The translations under genes and the position numbers were made by a program. This document shows, piece by piece, positions 1 to 7,452 of a DNA stretch of 20,298 nucleotides. Positions within the stretch are counted from its first letter, which is position 1, and each line of letters starts with the position of its first letter. The notes under the pieces are model-generated. The model was not told the DNA's origin. It ran no database searches and saw nothing but the letters and a program-made list of their open reading frames with translations. The DNA is from Spirochaetaceae bacterium (lineage in GTDB: Bacteria; Spirochaetota; Spirochaetia; SZUA-6; Fen-1364), in NCBI GenBank assembly GCA_003154555.1, contig PMDT01000027.1, positions 6,085 through 26,382 on the forward strand, given 5' to 3'.

Positions 1-168
1 GCGGTCTTCCGCGACGTGCATGATTCCCTGGAGGCAGGGGCAAAAGGCATCGCGATCGGACGCAACATCTGGCAGCACGGAAAGACGAAGGCAATGGTGG
101 AGGCGATGGTGGGCCTCGTGCACGAGAACTGGACGACGGCGCAGGCAATGGCCCACGTGGGAAGCTGA
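1..168 (+). CDS. DhnA/LsrF-type class I aldolase, C-terminal 55 residues (cut by window start)
   Basis: The first reading frame is open from base 1 to a TGA at 166-168 and has no start, so this is the end of a gene that begins outside the window. The visible part carries GAKGIAIGRNIWQ followed by an alternating hydrophobic helix ending in VGLVHENWTTAQA. This is the C-terminal phosphate-binding strand and last helix of the DhnA/LsrF/DeoC-like class I aldolases, where the GRNI(F/W)Q motif is characteristic. The Schiff-base lysine lies upstream and cannot be checked. The family cleaves or forms phosphorylated keto compounds, often releasing DHAP or an analogue. The MFS gene starts 1 base after the stop, so the two form one operon and probably one pathway. 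The substrate cannot be read from this fragment. Confidence 0.8.
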   Translation, partial: AVFRDVHDSLEAGAKGIAIGRNIWQHGKTKAMVEAMVGLVHENWTTAQAMAHVGS

Positions 169-169
169 G

Positions 170-1303
170 GTGCCGGCGCTCGCCTTTGCGACGAACTTTC
201 TCTGGGTGATGGTGATCGGGATACTCGGCCCGTCCCTCCCCGGCATGGTATCCGGCCTGGGAATCAGCTACGCCCAGGCCGGATTCTTTTTCACGCTTCT
301 CTCCCTCGGCTCCCTCATCGGCACGAGCCTCGGCGCCATCGGCAGTGACTATCTCCCCCGCAAGGTCCTGTACGGTTCGTGCGTCCTGCTCCTGTCCGTC
401 GGCCTTTTCGTGCTCGGTTTCATGCCGGGCTACGCGCTGATCGCTTTGGTGATCTTCCTCCTCAGCATGGTGGGAAGCCCCATCGGCGCCATCGGGCAGA
501 GCATCATGCTCGACATGTTCCCCGGCAAACGGGAGCGGTACCTCTCCTTCATGACCTTGTTCGGCGCCCTGGGGAGCCTGCTTGCACCTGTCATCGTCTC
601 TTTGAACTTCTCCGCGTCCCTGTCGTGGCGCTGGGGCTTCATGGAGACGGCCGTCATTGCGCTTGTCGTTTTCGTCGCGCTGCTCTCAATCCGCATTCCC
701 CCGGCGACCCGTGCCGGGACCCGTGCGAAGCTTCGCACGATCGTGCGCCGCCGGGGCGTTGTCGTTGCCGCGATCCTCATATTCCTTTCCGTGGGGGCCG
801 ATCTCGGCTTCTCGTACTGGCTGGCACAGTACTTCAAGTCCGAGCTGCAGGTGAGCCTGCGGCTCTCCAGCTCCATCGTCGGCGTCTATCTCGTCGGCAT
901 CATCGGGGGCCGGCTGCTCGTGCCGGTCCTCTTGAAGAGGATGAGCCCGCGATGGAACCTGGTCGGCGGGCTTGCCGTGGCCCTTGCCGCCATCATCGCC
1001 TTTATCCTCGTGCCATGGGTTCCTGCCAAGATCGGTCTCTGCGCGCTCTATGGGTTCGGCATCGGTCCCGTCTTTCCCCTTCTCGTGGCAAAGGGCACCC
1101 GGGAGTTCCCGGCACAGTCGGGGGCGGTCACCGGCGTCCTGTATGCCTGCATGTCCCTCGGGGGGATGGTCTTCCCCTTGCTCGTCGGCGCGCTTGCGGG
1201 GAAATGGGGCATTCATTATTCATACTTCTTCTGTGCGGCCGTGGTATTCGCGCTGCTTGTCGCGAATTTCATGATGAAAGACGCCCAGCGCCAGGAGGCG
1301 TAG
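170..1303 (+). CDS. MFS transporter (sugar/organic solute permease type)
   Basis: A 377-residue integral membrane protein with about twelve hydrophobic segments, the usual size for the major facilitator superfamily. The loop after the second membrane segment carries GAIGSDYLPRKVLYG, which fits MFS motif A (G-x3-D-x3-R-K). I chose GTG at 170 because an open frame running further upstream is the aldolase coding sequence read in the wrong frame and gives an implausible Arg/Trp-rich leader; GTG is one base past the aldolase stop and has GGGAAG just upstream. ATG at 209 would cut into the first membrane segment. It probably imports the substrate of the surrounding catabolic enzymes, or a solute related to it. 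MFS substrate cannot be inferred from sequence here. No in-frame disruption is seen. Confidence 0.85.
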   Translation: MPALAFATNFLWVMVIGILGPSLPGMVSGLGISYAQAGFFFTLLSLGSLIGTSLGAIGSDYLPRKVLYGSCVLLLSVGLFVLGFMPGYALIALVIFLLSMVGSPIGAIGQSIMLDMFPGKRERYLSFMTLFGALGSLLAPVIVSLNFSASLSWRWGFMETAVIALVVFVALLSIRIPPATRAGTRAKLRTIVRRRGVVVAAILIFLSVGADLGFSYWLAQYFKSELQVSLRLSSSIVGVYLVGIIGGRLLVPVLLKRMSPRWNLVGGLAVALAAIIAFILVPWVPAKIGLCALYGFGIGPVFPLLVAKGTREFPAQSGAVTGVLYACMSLGGMVFPLLVGALAGKWGIHYSYFFCAAVVFALLVANFMMKDAQRQEA

Positions 1304-1318
1304 GCCCGCAGAACATTT

Positions 1319-1331
1319 CTGGTCAGACCAG
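1319..1331. promoter_or_regulatory. FadR/GntR-type operator, upstream copy for the dehydrogenase gene
   Basis: CTGGTCAGACCAG is a perfect 13-base palindrome around a central A. It matches the known FadR-type GntR operator core TGGTC-N-GACCA. It lies 15 bases after the MFS stop and 140 bases (centre to centre) upstream of the copy at 1460-1470. Confidence 0.65.
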
Positions 1332-1421
1332 TTGTGTTTCATCGCGTCAGCGTGGCAATGAGCTTCTTGCGACAGCTCTCATGCCATTTTGCGCGGGAAT
1401 TGCCGGTATTTCGGAATATCC

Positions 1422-1451
1422 TTGACAGGGCCGACAATAACGCTATACGAT
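1422..1451 (+). promoter_or_regulatory. Sigma-70-type promoter of the dehydrogenase-kinase operon
   Basis: TTGACA at 1422-1427 is followed after 18 bases by TACGAT at 1446-1451 (TATACG at 1444 with a 16-base spacer is an alternative -10). The same TTGACAGGGC and TACGAT with the same spacer occur before the aldehyde dehydrogenase gene. The predicted start falls at about 1458, at the edge of the operator, which suits repression. Confidence 0.65.
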
Positions 1452-1459
1452 CTTTTTCG

Positions 1460-1470
1460 TGGTCTGACCA
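1460..1470. promoter_or_regulatory. FadR/GntR-type operator, promoter-proximal copy
   Basis: TGGTCTGACCA, a perfect palindrome around a central T, begins 8 bases after the -10 hexamer and so covers the predicted transcription start. The spacing equals that at 7543-7553. Confidence 0.7.
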
Positions 1471-1495
1471 GAATACCACGAAGGAGGGCGACACA

Positions 1496-2518
1496 ATGAA
1501 GGCAATGGTGCTCACGGGACCGCAGAAGATCGGGATTCAAGAGGTTCCCATGCCCGTCATTGGCCCGAACGAGCTCCTGGTGAAGCTTTCCAACTGCGGG
1601 ATCTGTACGCTGGAGCAGCGTCTCTACACGGGTGCGATGGTCATCCACTATCCGATCATCCCGGGCCACGAGGCCGCAGGTGAGGTCGTCGAAGTCGGCG
1701 CCGAGGTCCTTGGAGACTTCAAGGTCGGCACCCGCGTGGCACTGGATCTCGTCGTTCGCTGCGGGGAATGCTACTACTGCCGCACCGGGCAATCGAATAT
1801 GTGCCAGAACAGGCTGAAGCCGGGCCAGAAGGTGCTGGGAGGTTTTGCCGAGTACCGCGCGGTGAAGGCAACCCAGGCCTATGTTCTCGCCGACTCCCTC
1901 TCATTCCCCGAGGCTGCTTTTTCCGAGCCCTTGTCCTGCTGCATCAGGTCGCTGAAGAAAGTGGGCCTCCGCCTGTCAGAGGACCTGCTGGTCGTCGGCG
2001 CGGGACCGATGGGACAGATGCATTTACAAATTGCTCTCTGCATGGGCGCCCGTGTCTTCGTCTCTGATCCCGACAAGGCGCGCCTTGCCCTGGCGAAGAA
2101 GATGGGAGCCTTCCTCACGATCGATCCCACGAGCGAAGACCTCGTTGCCATCCTCAAGGAGCATACCGAGGGACGGGGCGTGGACGCGTGCGTCGTCACG
2201 AGCGCCGCGCATGCCGCCCTCAACGGGGCATTCGCCTCCGTGCGTAAGAACGGGAGGGTGAACATCTACACTTCCTACCCGGACAAGCCTGCCCTGCCCG
2301 TCGACGCGAATACGCTGCACAGGAATGAGCTCACTATCACCGGAAACGAAGGGAGAATGGAGGAGGATTATCTCCAGTCCGTCCGGCTGCTCTCATTCGG
2401 CAAGGTGAATGTGAAGCCCCTCATCAGCCGGACTGTAGGCTTCTCAGATCTCGAGGACGGCATCAAGGCCGCCATGACGCAGGACACCTATCGCGTCCTC
2501 CTGGAGCACCGGGCCTGA
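1496..2518 (+). CDS. Zinc-dependent medium-chain alcohol/polyol dehydrogenase
   Basis: A 340-residue protein of the zinc-dependent MDR family (sorbitol/threonine dehydrogenase-like). Catalytic zinc ligands fit C37, H58 and E59 (CGIC and PGHE). The structural zinc lobe has C89, C92, C95 and C103 in the normal C-x2-C-x2-C-x7-C spacing. The Rossmann motif VVGAGPMGQMH is followed by FVSDPDKAR; the aspartate after the second strand favours NAD over NADP. ATG at 1496 has a strong AAGGAGGG site 7 bases upstream and gives the normal N-terminus; the longer open frame upstream runs through the operators. It probably oxidises a polyol or secondary alcohol to a ketone in the cytoplasm, supplying the kinase encoded downstream. 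Expression is probably repressed by a GntR regulator at 1460-1470. The exact substrate is not determinable from sequence. Confidence 0.88.
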   Translation: MKAMVLTGPQKIGIQEVPMPVIGPNELLVKLSNCGICTLEQRLYTGAMVIHYPIIPGHEAAGEVVEVGAEVLGDFKVGTRVALDLVVRCGECYYCRTGQSNMCQNRLKPGQKVLGGFAEYRAVKATQAYVLADSLSFPEAAFSEPLSCCIRSLKKVGLRLSEDLLVVGAGPMGQMHLQIALCMGARVFVSDPDKARLALAKKMGAFLTIDPTSEDLVAILKEHTEGRGVDACVVTSAAHAALNGAFASVRKNGRVNIYTSYPDKPALPVDANTLHRNELTITGNEGRMEEDYLQSVRLLSFGKVNVKPLISRTVGFSDLEDGIKAAMTQDTYRVLLEHRA

Positions 2519-2647
2519 TGATCAGCAGTTCTCATTTTGGACCTTCCTGAGGTCTGGAACGGGGCATGCATACTTTGAAAAAGGCCGTATATCATAGGAC
2601 AAAATGAGAACTGCGTCATTCAGTCACCATACTGAGAATTGCTGCTG
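2519..2647 (+). promoter_or_regulatory. Dehydrogenase-kinase intergenic leader with three related repeat arms
   Basis: Arm 1 GCAGTTCTCATTTTG (2525-2539) is the exact reverse complement of arm 2 CAAAATGAGAACTGC (2600-2614). A third, diverged copy TGAGAATTGC (2633-2642) has the orientation of arm 2 and ends 5 bases before the kinase ATG. In RNA, arm 1 could pair with arm 2 (15 bp), or, through 2523-2534, with 2633-2644 (12 bp including one G-U), which would cover the kinase start region. No convincing promoter or T-tract terminator is seen. It may instead be a set of protein-binding sites. Confidence 0.45.
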
Positions 2648-4123
2648 ATGATACTCGCCGTGGACATCGGCACCTCGCTGGTGAAGGCGGCGCTCTTTGA
2701 GAAGAGCGGGGCCATGAAGTCCCGGGCGGAATATCCCGTTGCGCTCTTCCGGCATCCGGATCCGATCCGTCATGAAGTCGACGCCCGCCTGTGGATCGAG
2801 GCGCTTCGGCAATTGACGGAGAGACTCGGCCTTCCGGGCGCGGGCGCGGTGGAAGCCATGGTGGTGAGCGGCAACAGCCCGACGCTCGTTGCCGCGGATG
2901 CGGCTGGCGTTCCCCTTGCGCGCGCGATCACCTGGATGGACCGCCGCAGCGTGGAGGAGGCGCGCCTCATTACGGAAAAGCGCGGGACATCGACCGACGC
3001 CTCTTTCTTTCTCCCCAAGGCGCTGTGGCTGCAGCGCAACGAGCCGGAAATCTACGCCCGCGCGCGCTGGTTCTTTTCCTGTCCCGAGTACGTCACCTTC
3101 ATCCTCACCGGATCTTCCGTCACATTTCTGCCGACCCCGCAGTATACGCGCTCCATCATGTGGGACGCCGAAACGGTCCGCATGCTCGGGATGGACCCCT
3201 GCAAGTTTCCACCTTTCGCCGCGACAGGCTCCCTGGTCGGGTCTGTGACCGAAGCCGGGGCGGGGGCGACGGGCGTTCCGCGCGGCATTCCCGTCTTTGC
3301 CGGCGCTCCCGACTACATCGTCTCCCTGCTCGGAACTGCGGCCGTGGTCCCCGGCAGGGCGTGCCTCAGATCCGGCACATCAGAAGGCATCAATCTCTGC
3401 TCGCGGACGGAGACGAGGGATCCCCGTCTCATGTGCGTCAGCCACCTTGCCGAGGGCTGCTACAATGTGTCGGGCTTCATCTCCACATCCGGCAAAGCGC
3501 TGCAGTGGTTCAAGGACGCGACGGGCAAGGCCGCGATGAGCTACGGTGACTTCATCGACGACATTGCGCTGATCCCGCCGGGATCGAATCGCCTCCTTTT
3601 CCTGCCCTATCTCGCCGGAGAAAGGACCCCGATCTGGGATCCCTGCGCGCGAGGCGCCTTCATTGGCCTCACGCTCAACCACCGCAGGCGGGATATGACA
3701 CGCGCCGTCGTCGAGTCGGTGGCGTACGCGATACGCGACGTCGTCGAAACGATGGAGGAGGCCGGGATGTCGGTACGCGATCTGCGCATCAGCGGCAGCC
3801 CCTCGCGCAGCGCCACCTGGAACCAGATCAAGGCGGACGTCACGGGGCGACGCATCCTGGTGCCTGCGCAGGAAGACTCCGACCTTGCCGGTGACGCGTG
3901 CATCGCGCTGTTCGGCCTGGGGGAGCACGCATCGATTGCCGCCGCGGCCGATGCCATCGTGACGATGGGCGCGGTTTTTGAGCCGGACGCCGGCAGGGGA
4001 CGCGTGTACGACGAGCTTTTCTGCCTGTATCGGGAGTCCTACAAGGGACTGCGATCCGTCTTTGCGAAACTCGCGGTGGGGCCCGCGGCAGGGGCCCGCG
4101 CCGACCATGAAGCAGGAGGCTGA
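2648..4123 (+). CDS. FGGY-family carbohydrate kinase (xylulokinase-like)
   Basis: A 491-residue kinase of the FGGY/ASKHA fold. The N-terminal phosphate-1 motif is VDIGTSLVKAALF with D6. ITWMDRRS is the usual sugar-contacting segment. The catalytic base is probably D222 in FAGAPDYIVSLLG. RSGTSEGIN is the GTS nucleotide-binding turn, and ISGSPSRSATWNQIKADVTG is the C-terminal family signature, though with S-G-S-P where most members have glycines. It phosphorylates a ketose or polyol with ATP. ATG at 2648 starts directly before the first strand and has only a weak GAG as ribosome site; TTG at 2639 is an alternative. It follows the dehydrogenase with a 129-base structured leader and ends 5 bases before the convergent selB. 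L-ribulose, xylulose, AI-2 (LsrK-like) and other substrates all remain possible; the neighbouring DhnA-type aldolase fits a ketose-phosphate product. Confidence 0.85.
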   Translation: MILAVDIGTSLVKAALFEKSGAMKSRAEYPVALFRHPDPIRHEVDARLWIEALRQLTERLGLPGAGAVEAMVVSGNSPTLVAADAAGVPLARAITWMDRRSVEEARLITEKRGTSTDASFFLPKALWLQRNEPEIYARARWFFSCPEYVTFILTGSSVTFLPTPQYTRSIMWDAETVRMLGMDPCKFPPFAATGSLVGSVTEAGAGATGVPRGIPVFAGAPDYIVSLLGTAAVVPGRACLRSGTSEGINLCSRTETRDPRLMCVSHLAEGCYNVSGFISTSGKALQWFKDATGKAAMSYGDFIDDIALIPPGSNRLLFLPYLAGERTPIWDPCARGAFIGLTLNHRRRDMTRAVVESVAYAIRDVVETMEEAGMSVRDLRISGSPSRSATWNQIKADVTGRRILVPAQEDSDLAGDACIALFGLGEHASIAAAADAIVTMGAVFEPDAGRGRVYDELFCLYRESYKGLRSVFAKLAVGPAAGARADHEAGG

Positions 4124-4128
4124 ACGGC

Positions 4129-5937
4129 TCAGCGCGGAGGAGCCTGCACAAGAGCGAGGGTGATGCGGACATCGCCGTCGCGCTTGAGCAGGCCGTCCTT
4201 CTCCATCCGGTTGAGAAGGGGGATCATGTACTTGCGCGACAGGCCGGTCCGTTCTTTTGCCTCGGGAATCGAGAAGCGCTCGCCGACGCTTCTGCCCCGG
4301 GTGATCTCATACGCCAGTGAATCGTATATGGTGCGGCTGAGACAGATCCCGCCTTCCAGCGGCACGACGAGACCGAGGCGGATCAGCGTCTTCAATTCCT
4401 TCTGCCCGCCTTCAATCCCGGTCCTGGTTGAATCGATGCCTGCCTTCCCCGCGCTTTCGATCTCGGCCAGGATTTTCGTCGCAAGCGGGGAGAGTCCCTG
4501 CTTCTCCCCGGCCGACCCCGAGAAATAGAGGGAGCCGGTCAGCCGAATTGTTGTCCGTTCCACGAGCAGCAAAAGAATGCTCTTCAACGCCTCTGCGTCG
4601 ATGCGCAGCTTTCCTTCGATCTCACCTGCTGAGATGCCGGCAGGTTGCGCGGCAAGATTCGCGATCGTCGTCGAAAGCTTCTCCAGCCACGGAATGTGAA
4701 ATGCCCAGTGATCCCGGACAATGCTTTCTTCCCTGACCTTTGGAGGAGGGGCGTCCGCGAGCCTCAGCAGTCCGTGGAATCGGAGCTCCAGGAGCAGCTC
4801 ATCCTCCGCGCCGCCGACGGGCTCGGGAAGGGAGGCGAGCACACCCGTGAGCCGCCGGCGGTCCTCCCGCGGCACCTCGCCGAACCACAGCACGTGTCCC
4901 GTCCCGAGTATCATGCTGCCGCCGTGCCGGATCAGGAGCAGCGGCTGGTTCCAGAGCGCGGGCAGGGGCTCGCGCAGCTCCAGGCGCGCAAACCGCCGAT
5001 CGTCCATGAAGTGAAGCAGCGCGATCTGGTGACCGGTGCCCAGCGCCACTTCCACCTCGGCGTGATTGCGGATGACCGGCTGTTCCTCCTTCTGGTCCTG
5101 CACCACGGGCACGATCCGCGCGACCATCTGCCTTTCGCAGGAGAACGGGGCCCCGGCCACGGTGAGGCAGTTGCCGCGCGCGATCTCGCCGCGGGTCTTC
5201 GGCAGATTCAGCGCGACCCGGGACGTCGGGGTTGCAACGTCGACGGCCTTGTTGTAGGTCTGAAGCCCGCGGATGCGCACCGGTTCCTGCTGGGGGAGGA
5301 GCAGCAGCTCGTCATCCTTTCGGCACGGCGCGCCCTTGAGGCTGCCCGTCACGACGAGACCCGATCCCTTGATGGAGAACACCCTGTCGACGTAGAGGAA
5401 GGGGAAGCGAGGTTCGCCTTTCCGGTCGTCGAGACCTGCGACCACGGAAACGATCGTCTGTTTCAGCGCATCGATGTTCCGTCCGGTGAGCGCCGCGACG
5501 TCCACCGCGGGCGGCGTGAACCCGAAGATGCGTGCGCACCGCGCAAGGGCGTCCCGGCGCACCTCATCCACGCGCGCCGGGCTCGCCGCATCGATCTTCG
5601 TGACGACGAGGATCACCGACGCCACCCCCATCGCGGCGAGCACGACTGCGTGGTCCTGCGTCTGCTGCATCCAGCCGTCGTCCGCCGCAACCAGCAGCAG
5701 CGCGCAATCGAGGCTCCATGCGCCGGCCACCATGTTGCGGATGAAACGCTCGTGCCCCGGCACATCGATGACGCCGATAGCCTCACCGTCCGGCGCGGCA
5801 AACCACGCGAAGCCCAGGTCGATGGTCATGCCCCGGGCCTTTTCCTCCGGCAGGCGGTCCGGGTTGATTCCCGTGAGGGCCTCGATCAAGGTGGTCTTGC
5901 CGTGGTCGACATGGCCCGAGGTTCCGATGACGTGCAC
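4129..5937 (-). CDS. selB: Selenocysteine-specific translation elongation factor SelB
   Basis: A 602-residue GTPase that carries Sec-tRNA to in-frame UGA codons marked by a SECIS hairpin. The N-terminal GTPase domain shows the P-loop GTSGHVDHGKTT (residues 5-16), DVPGHERFIRNM for switch II, and VTKID for guanine recognition. Beta-barrel domains follow, and the C-terminal part, including ERFSIPEAKERTGLSRKYM, fits the winged-helix repeats that bind SECIS RNA. The length suits the family. The start is GTG at 5935-5937, five bases after the selA stop; no other start precedes the P-loop at a sensible distance, and the ribosome site must lie within the end of selA, so coupling to selA is likely. 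It is the last gene of selC-selA-selB. No selD is in the window. Confidence 0.95.
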   Translation of the reverse strand: MHVIGTSGHVDHGKTTLIEALTGINPDRLPEEKARGMTIDLGFAWFAAPDGEAIGVIDVPGHERFIRNMVAGAWSLDCALLLVAADDGWMQQTQDHAVVLAAMGVASVILVVTKIDAASPARVDEVRRDALARCARIFGFTPPAVDVAALTGRNIDALKQTIVSVVAGLDDRKGEPRFPFLYVDRVFSIKGSGLVVTGSLKGAPCRKDDELLLLPQQEPVRIRGLQTYNKAVDVATPTSRVALNLPKTRGEIARGNCLTVAGAPFSCERQMVARIVPVVQDQKEEQPVIRNHAEVEVALGTGHQIALLHFMDDRRFARLELREPLPALWNQPLLLIRHGGSMILGTGHVLWFGEVPREDRRRLTGVLASLPEPVGGAEDELLLELRFHGLLRLADAPPPKVREESIVRDHWAFHIPWLEKLSTTIANLAAQPAGISAGEIEGKLRIDAEALKSILLLLVERTTIRLTGSLYFSGSAGEKQGLSPLATKILAEIESAGKAGIDSTRTGIEGGQKELKTLIRLGLVVPLEGGICLSRTIYDSLAYEITRGRSVGERFSIPEAKERTGLSRKYMIPLLNRMEKDGLLKRDGDVRITLALVQAPPR

Positions 5938-5942
5938 GGGCG

Positions 5943-7289
5943 TCAGCCTGCCAGGAGCGCGCGGAGGGATTCGGCGATGGCGCGCTCATTTTCCCCGTGC
6001 ATCGTGGCGAGATAGAGCCGTACTGCATCGCCTGCGATGACGCCGATGATGGGCGTCGGGAGCTCCCGGAGTGACCTCAGCAGATCCTCGGGCCGACCTT
6101 CCGGGGTGATCTCTATCGAGAGGGACGGGCGGTACTCGTCGGGGGAACTCCCGCCGCCCGTCGCGATCTGCGCGTCGACCAGTCGCGCCTTTTCGTGGGG
6201 AATGCCTTTCAGGATCCGCCTTCCCATCCGTGCGAGCTCGGCGTGGGTCACTGACAGCACCTTCTCCGCGTAGCCGGTCGCCGAGCCGTTGAGGCGTTCA
6301 ACGAGGCACTGCTCCAGGAGCGAATAGACCGATTTCCCCGGCCGCAACGCGCGCTGGAGCGGGTGGGCGGAAAGCGTGCGCACGATCCCGGCCTTTCCCG
6401 CGACGATGCCCGCCTGGGGTCCGCCGAGTATCTTGTCTCCGGAAAAGCAGACCAGGTGCGCGCCGTCCTTGAACAGGGTGGAAACGCGCGTCTCACCGCT
6501 CAGTCTTTCCGACGTCGTGCCTGATCCCTGGTCGACGGCGAGCAGGACCGCAGGCGGGAGGGCCGCGCTGAGCTCGGCCAGGCGCGGTCTGTCGGTGAAG
6601 CCGCGGATGCGGAAATTGGACGTATGCACGATGAGCACCATCGCGGTTTCATCCGTGACGGCACGCGTGTAGTCCGCGACCGTCGTGATATTCGTCGTGC
6701 CGACCTCGACGAGCTTTGCACCCGACAGGGCGAGGATCTCGGGGATGCGAAAGCCGCCGCCGATCTGGACCTGCTCTCCGCGGGAAACGATGACCTCTTT
6801 TCCCTTTGCAAGCGCGGAAAGGACGAGCAGGATCGCCGCCGCATTGTTGTTGACAATCAGTGCATCTTCGCAGCCCGTGAGCAGGCGGAGGAGGTCAGGG
6901 CAGATCCCGTTTCTCCTGCCCCGCTTGCCGGTCTCCAGGTCGAGCTCGAGATTCGAATAGCCGGTGTTCGTGGGGGCGACGGCCTCCCAGGCGGTAGCCG
7001 GGAGCGGCGCACGGCCCATGTTCGTGTGCAGGATGATGCCCGTGGCGTTGATCACCTTGCAGATGCGGCGCGACGCAAGGCGCCTGCAGGCACCGTCAAT
7101 TCTCGAGAGGATGTCGGCCTCTTCCGGCGCCACGCCCTTTTCACGGATCTCCTCGCGGATGATGGCGAGCGTGTCCGCGGCGACATGCGCCACGAGCGGA
7201 CGGCTGAGCGCGGGGTACCAGGCGGCAATGCCCGGGTCCTCGAGGATACGTTCCACCTGCGGCAGTGTCTTGAAAAGGTCATTCGTCAT
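5943..7289 (-). CDS. selA: L-seryl-tRNA(Sec) selenium transferase SelA
   Basis: A 448-residue PLP enzyme that converts seryl-tRNA(Sec) to selenocysteinyl-tRNA(Sec) using selenophosphate. Motifs include INATGIILHTNMGRAPL, NNNAAAILLVLSALAKGKE, SRGEQVQIGGGFRIPEI and FSGDKILGGPQAGI, in which K286 is the PLP lysine. Length and domain order are normal. ATG at 7287-7289 gives MTNDLFKTLPQVERIL, a normal SelA N-terminus; the longer open frame upstream runs through the tRNA gene and must be rejected. The ribosome site is modest (GCGGGAACG). The gene begins 17 bases after the tRNA-Sec 3' end, so tRNA and mRNA are almost certainly one transcript. Confidence 0.95.
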   Translation of the reverse strand: MTNDLFKTLPQVERILEDPGIAAWYPALSRPLVAHVAADTLAIIREEIREKGVAPEEADILSRIDGACRRLASRRICKVINATGIILHTNMGRAPLPATAWEAVAPTNTGYSNLELDLETGKRGRRNGICPDLLRLLTGCEDALIVNNNAAAILLVLSALAKGKEVIVSRGEQVQIGGGFRIPEILALSGAKLVEVGTTNITTVADYTRAVTDETAMVLIVHTSNFRIRGFTDRPRLAELSAALPPAVLLAVDQGSGTTSERLSGETRVSTLFKDGAHLVCFSGDKILGGPQAGIVAGKAGIVRTLSAHPLQRALRPGKSVYSLLEQCLVERLNGSATGYAEKVLSVTHAELARMGRRILKGIPHEKARLVDAQIATGGGSSPDEYRPSLSIEITPEGRPEDLLRSLRELPTPIIGVIAGDAVRLYLATMHGENERAIAESLRALLAG

Positions 7290-7306
7290 GTTTTCGTTCC
7301 CGCTCA

Positions 7307-7395
7307 CGGAAGAGGCAGGAATCGAACCTGCCGCTGCAATATTTGCAGCCAACGGTTTTGAAGACCGTGGAGACCACCAGATCCCATCAGCTTCC
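7307..7395 (-). tRNA. selC: tRNA-Sec (UCA anticodon), with imperfect acceptor stem
   Basis: The minus strand from 7395 to 7307 folds as a selenocysteine tRNA of 89 bases. It has a 6-bp D-stem GGGATC/GGTCTC closing a four-base loop, an anticodon arm ACGGT-CTTCAAA-ACCGT with anticodon TCA, a long variable arm of 7 bp (GCTGCAA/TTGCAGC) and a T-arm GCAGG-TTCGATT-CCTGC. The six-base D-stem and long variable arm are hallmarks of tRNA-Sec, and selA lies directly downstream. The acceptor is odd: the ends pair as GGAAG/CTTCC, but the next 5' bases CTG face only CT on the 3' side, where CAG would be expected, so the usual bacterial 8-bp acceptor is not fully formed. No CCA is encoded; the 3' flank reads TGAGC. 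Identity is firm; integrity is the open question. Confidence 0.93.
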
Positions 7396-7402
7396 AGGTT
7401 CG

Positions 7403-7431
7403 ATGATAGGATCGGTCGATGCACATGTCAA
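7403..7431 (-). promoter_or_regulatory. Promoter of selC-selA-selB
   Basis: On the minus strand TTGACA (7431-7426) is a perfect -35 and TATCAT (7408-7403) a good -10, with a 17-base spacer. The tRNA begins 7 bases after the -10, so the predicted start is at or next to its first base, leaving little or no 5' leader. A GntR-type operator core lies 21 bases upstream of the -35. Confidence 0.75.
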
Positions 7432-7452
7432 CATGGAACGGATGGTCGCTTC

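Noticed and set aside
20..169. An N-terminal extension of the MFS protein from base 20.
   Set aside because: This stretch encodes the aldolase C-terminus in another frame; the extension is Arg/Trp-rich and precedes the first membrane segment without purpose.
2516..2521. TGA at the dehydrogenase end as a possible selenocysteine codon, given the nearby sel genes.
   Set aside because: The protein is already full length, the next codon in frame is also a stop-rich leader, and nothing downstream continues the family.
4119..4133. GCTGA-ACGGC-TCAGC palindrome holding both convergent stop codons of the kinase and selB.
   Set aside because: Only 5 bp with no T-tract; the symmetry follows from two TGA stops facing each other.
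4645..6015. A 456-residue open frame on the plus strand opposite selB.
   Set aside because: It is antisense to a certain selB, is Arg/His/Asp-rich without any motif, and is the expected mirror frame in GC-rich DNA. The same applies to other long mirror frames, such as those opposite znuB, amt and vanY.
7290..7424. An N-terminal extension of selA reaching 7424.
   Set aside because: It would translate through the tRNA-Sec gene and its promoter; the SelA family N-terminus begins at the ATG at 7289.
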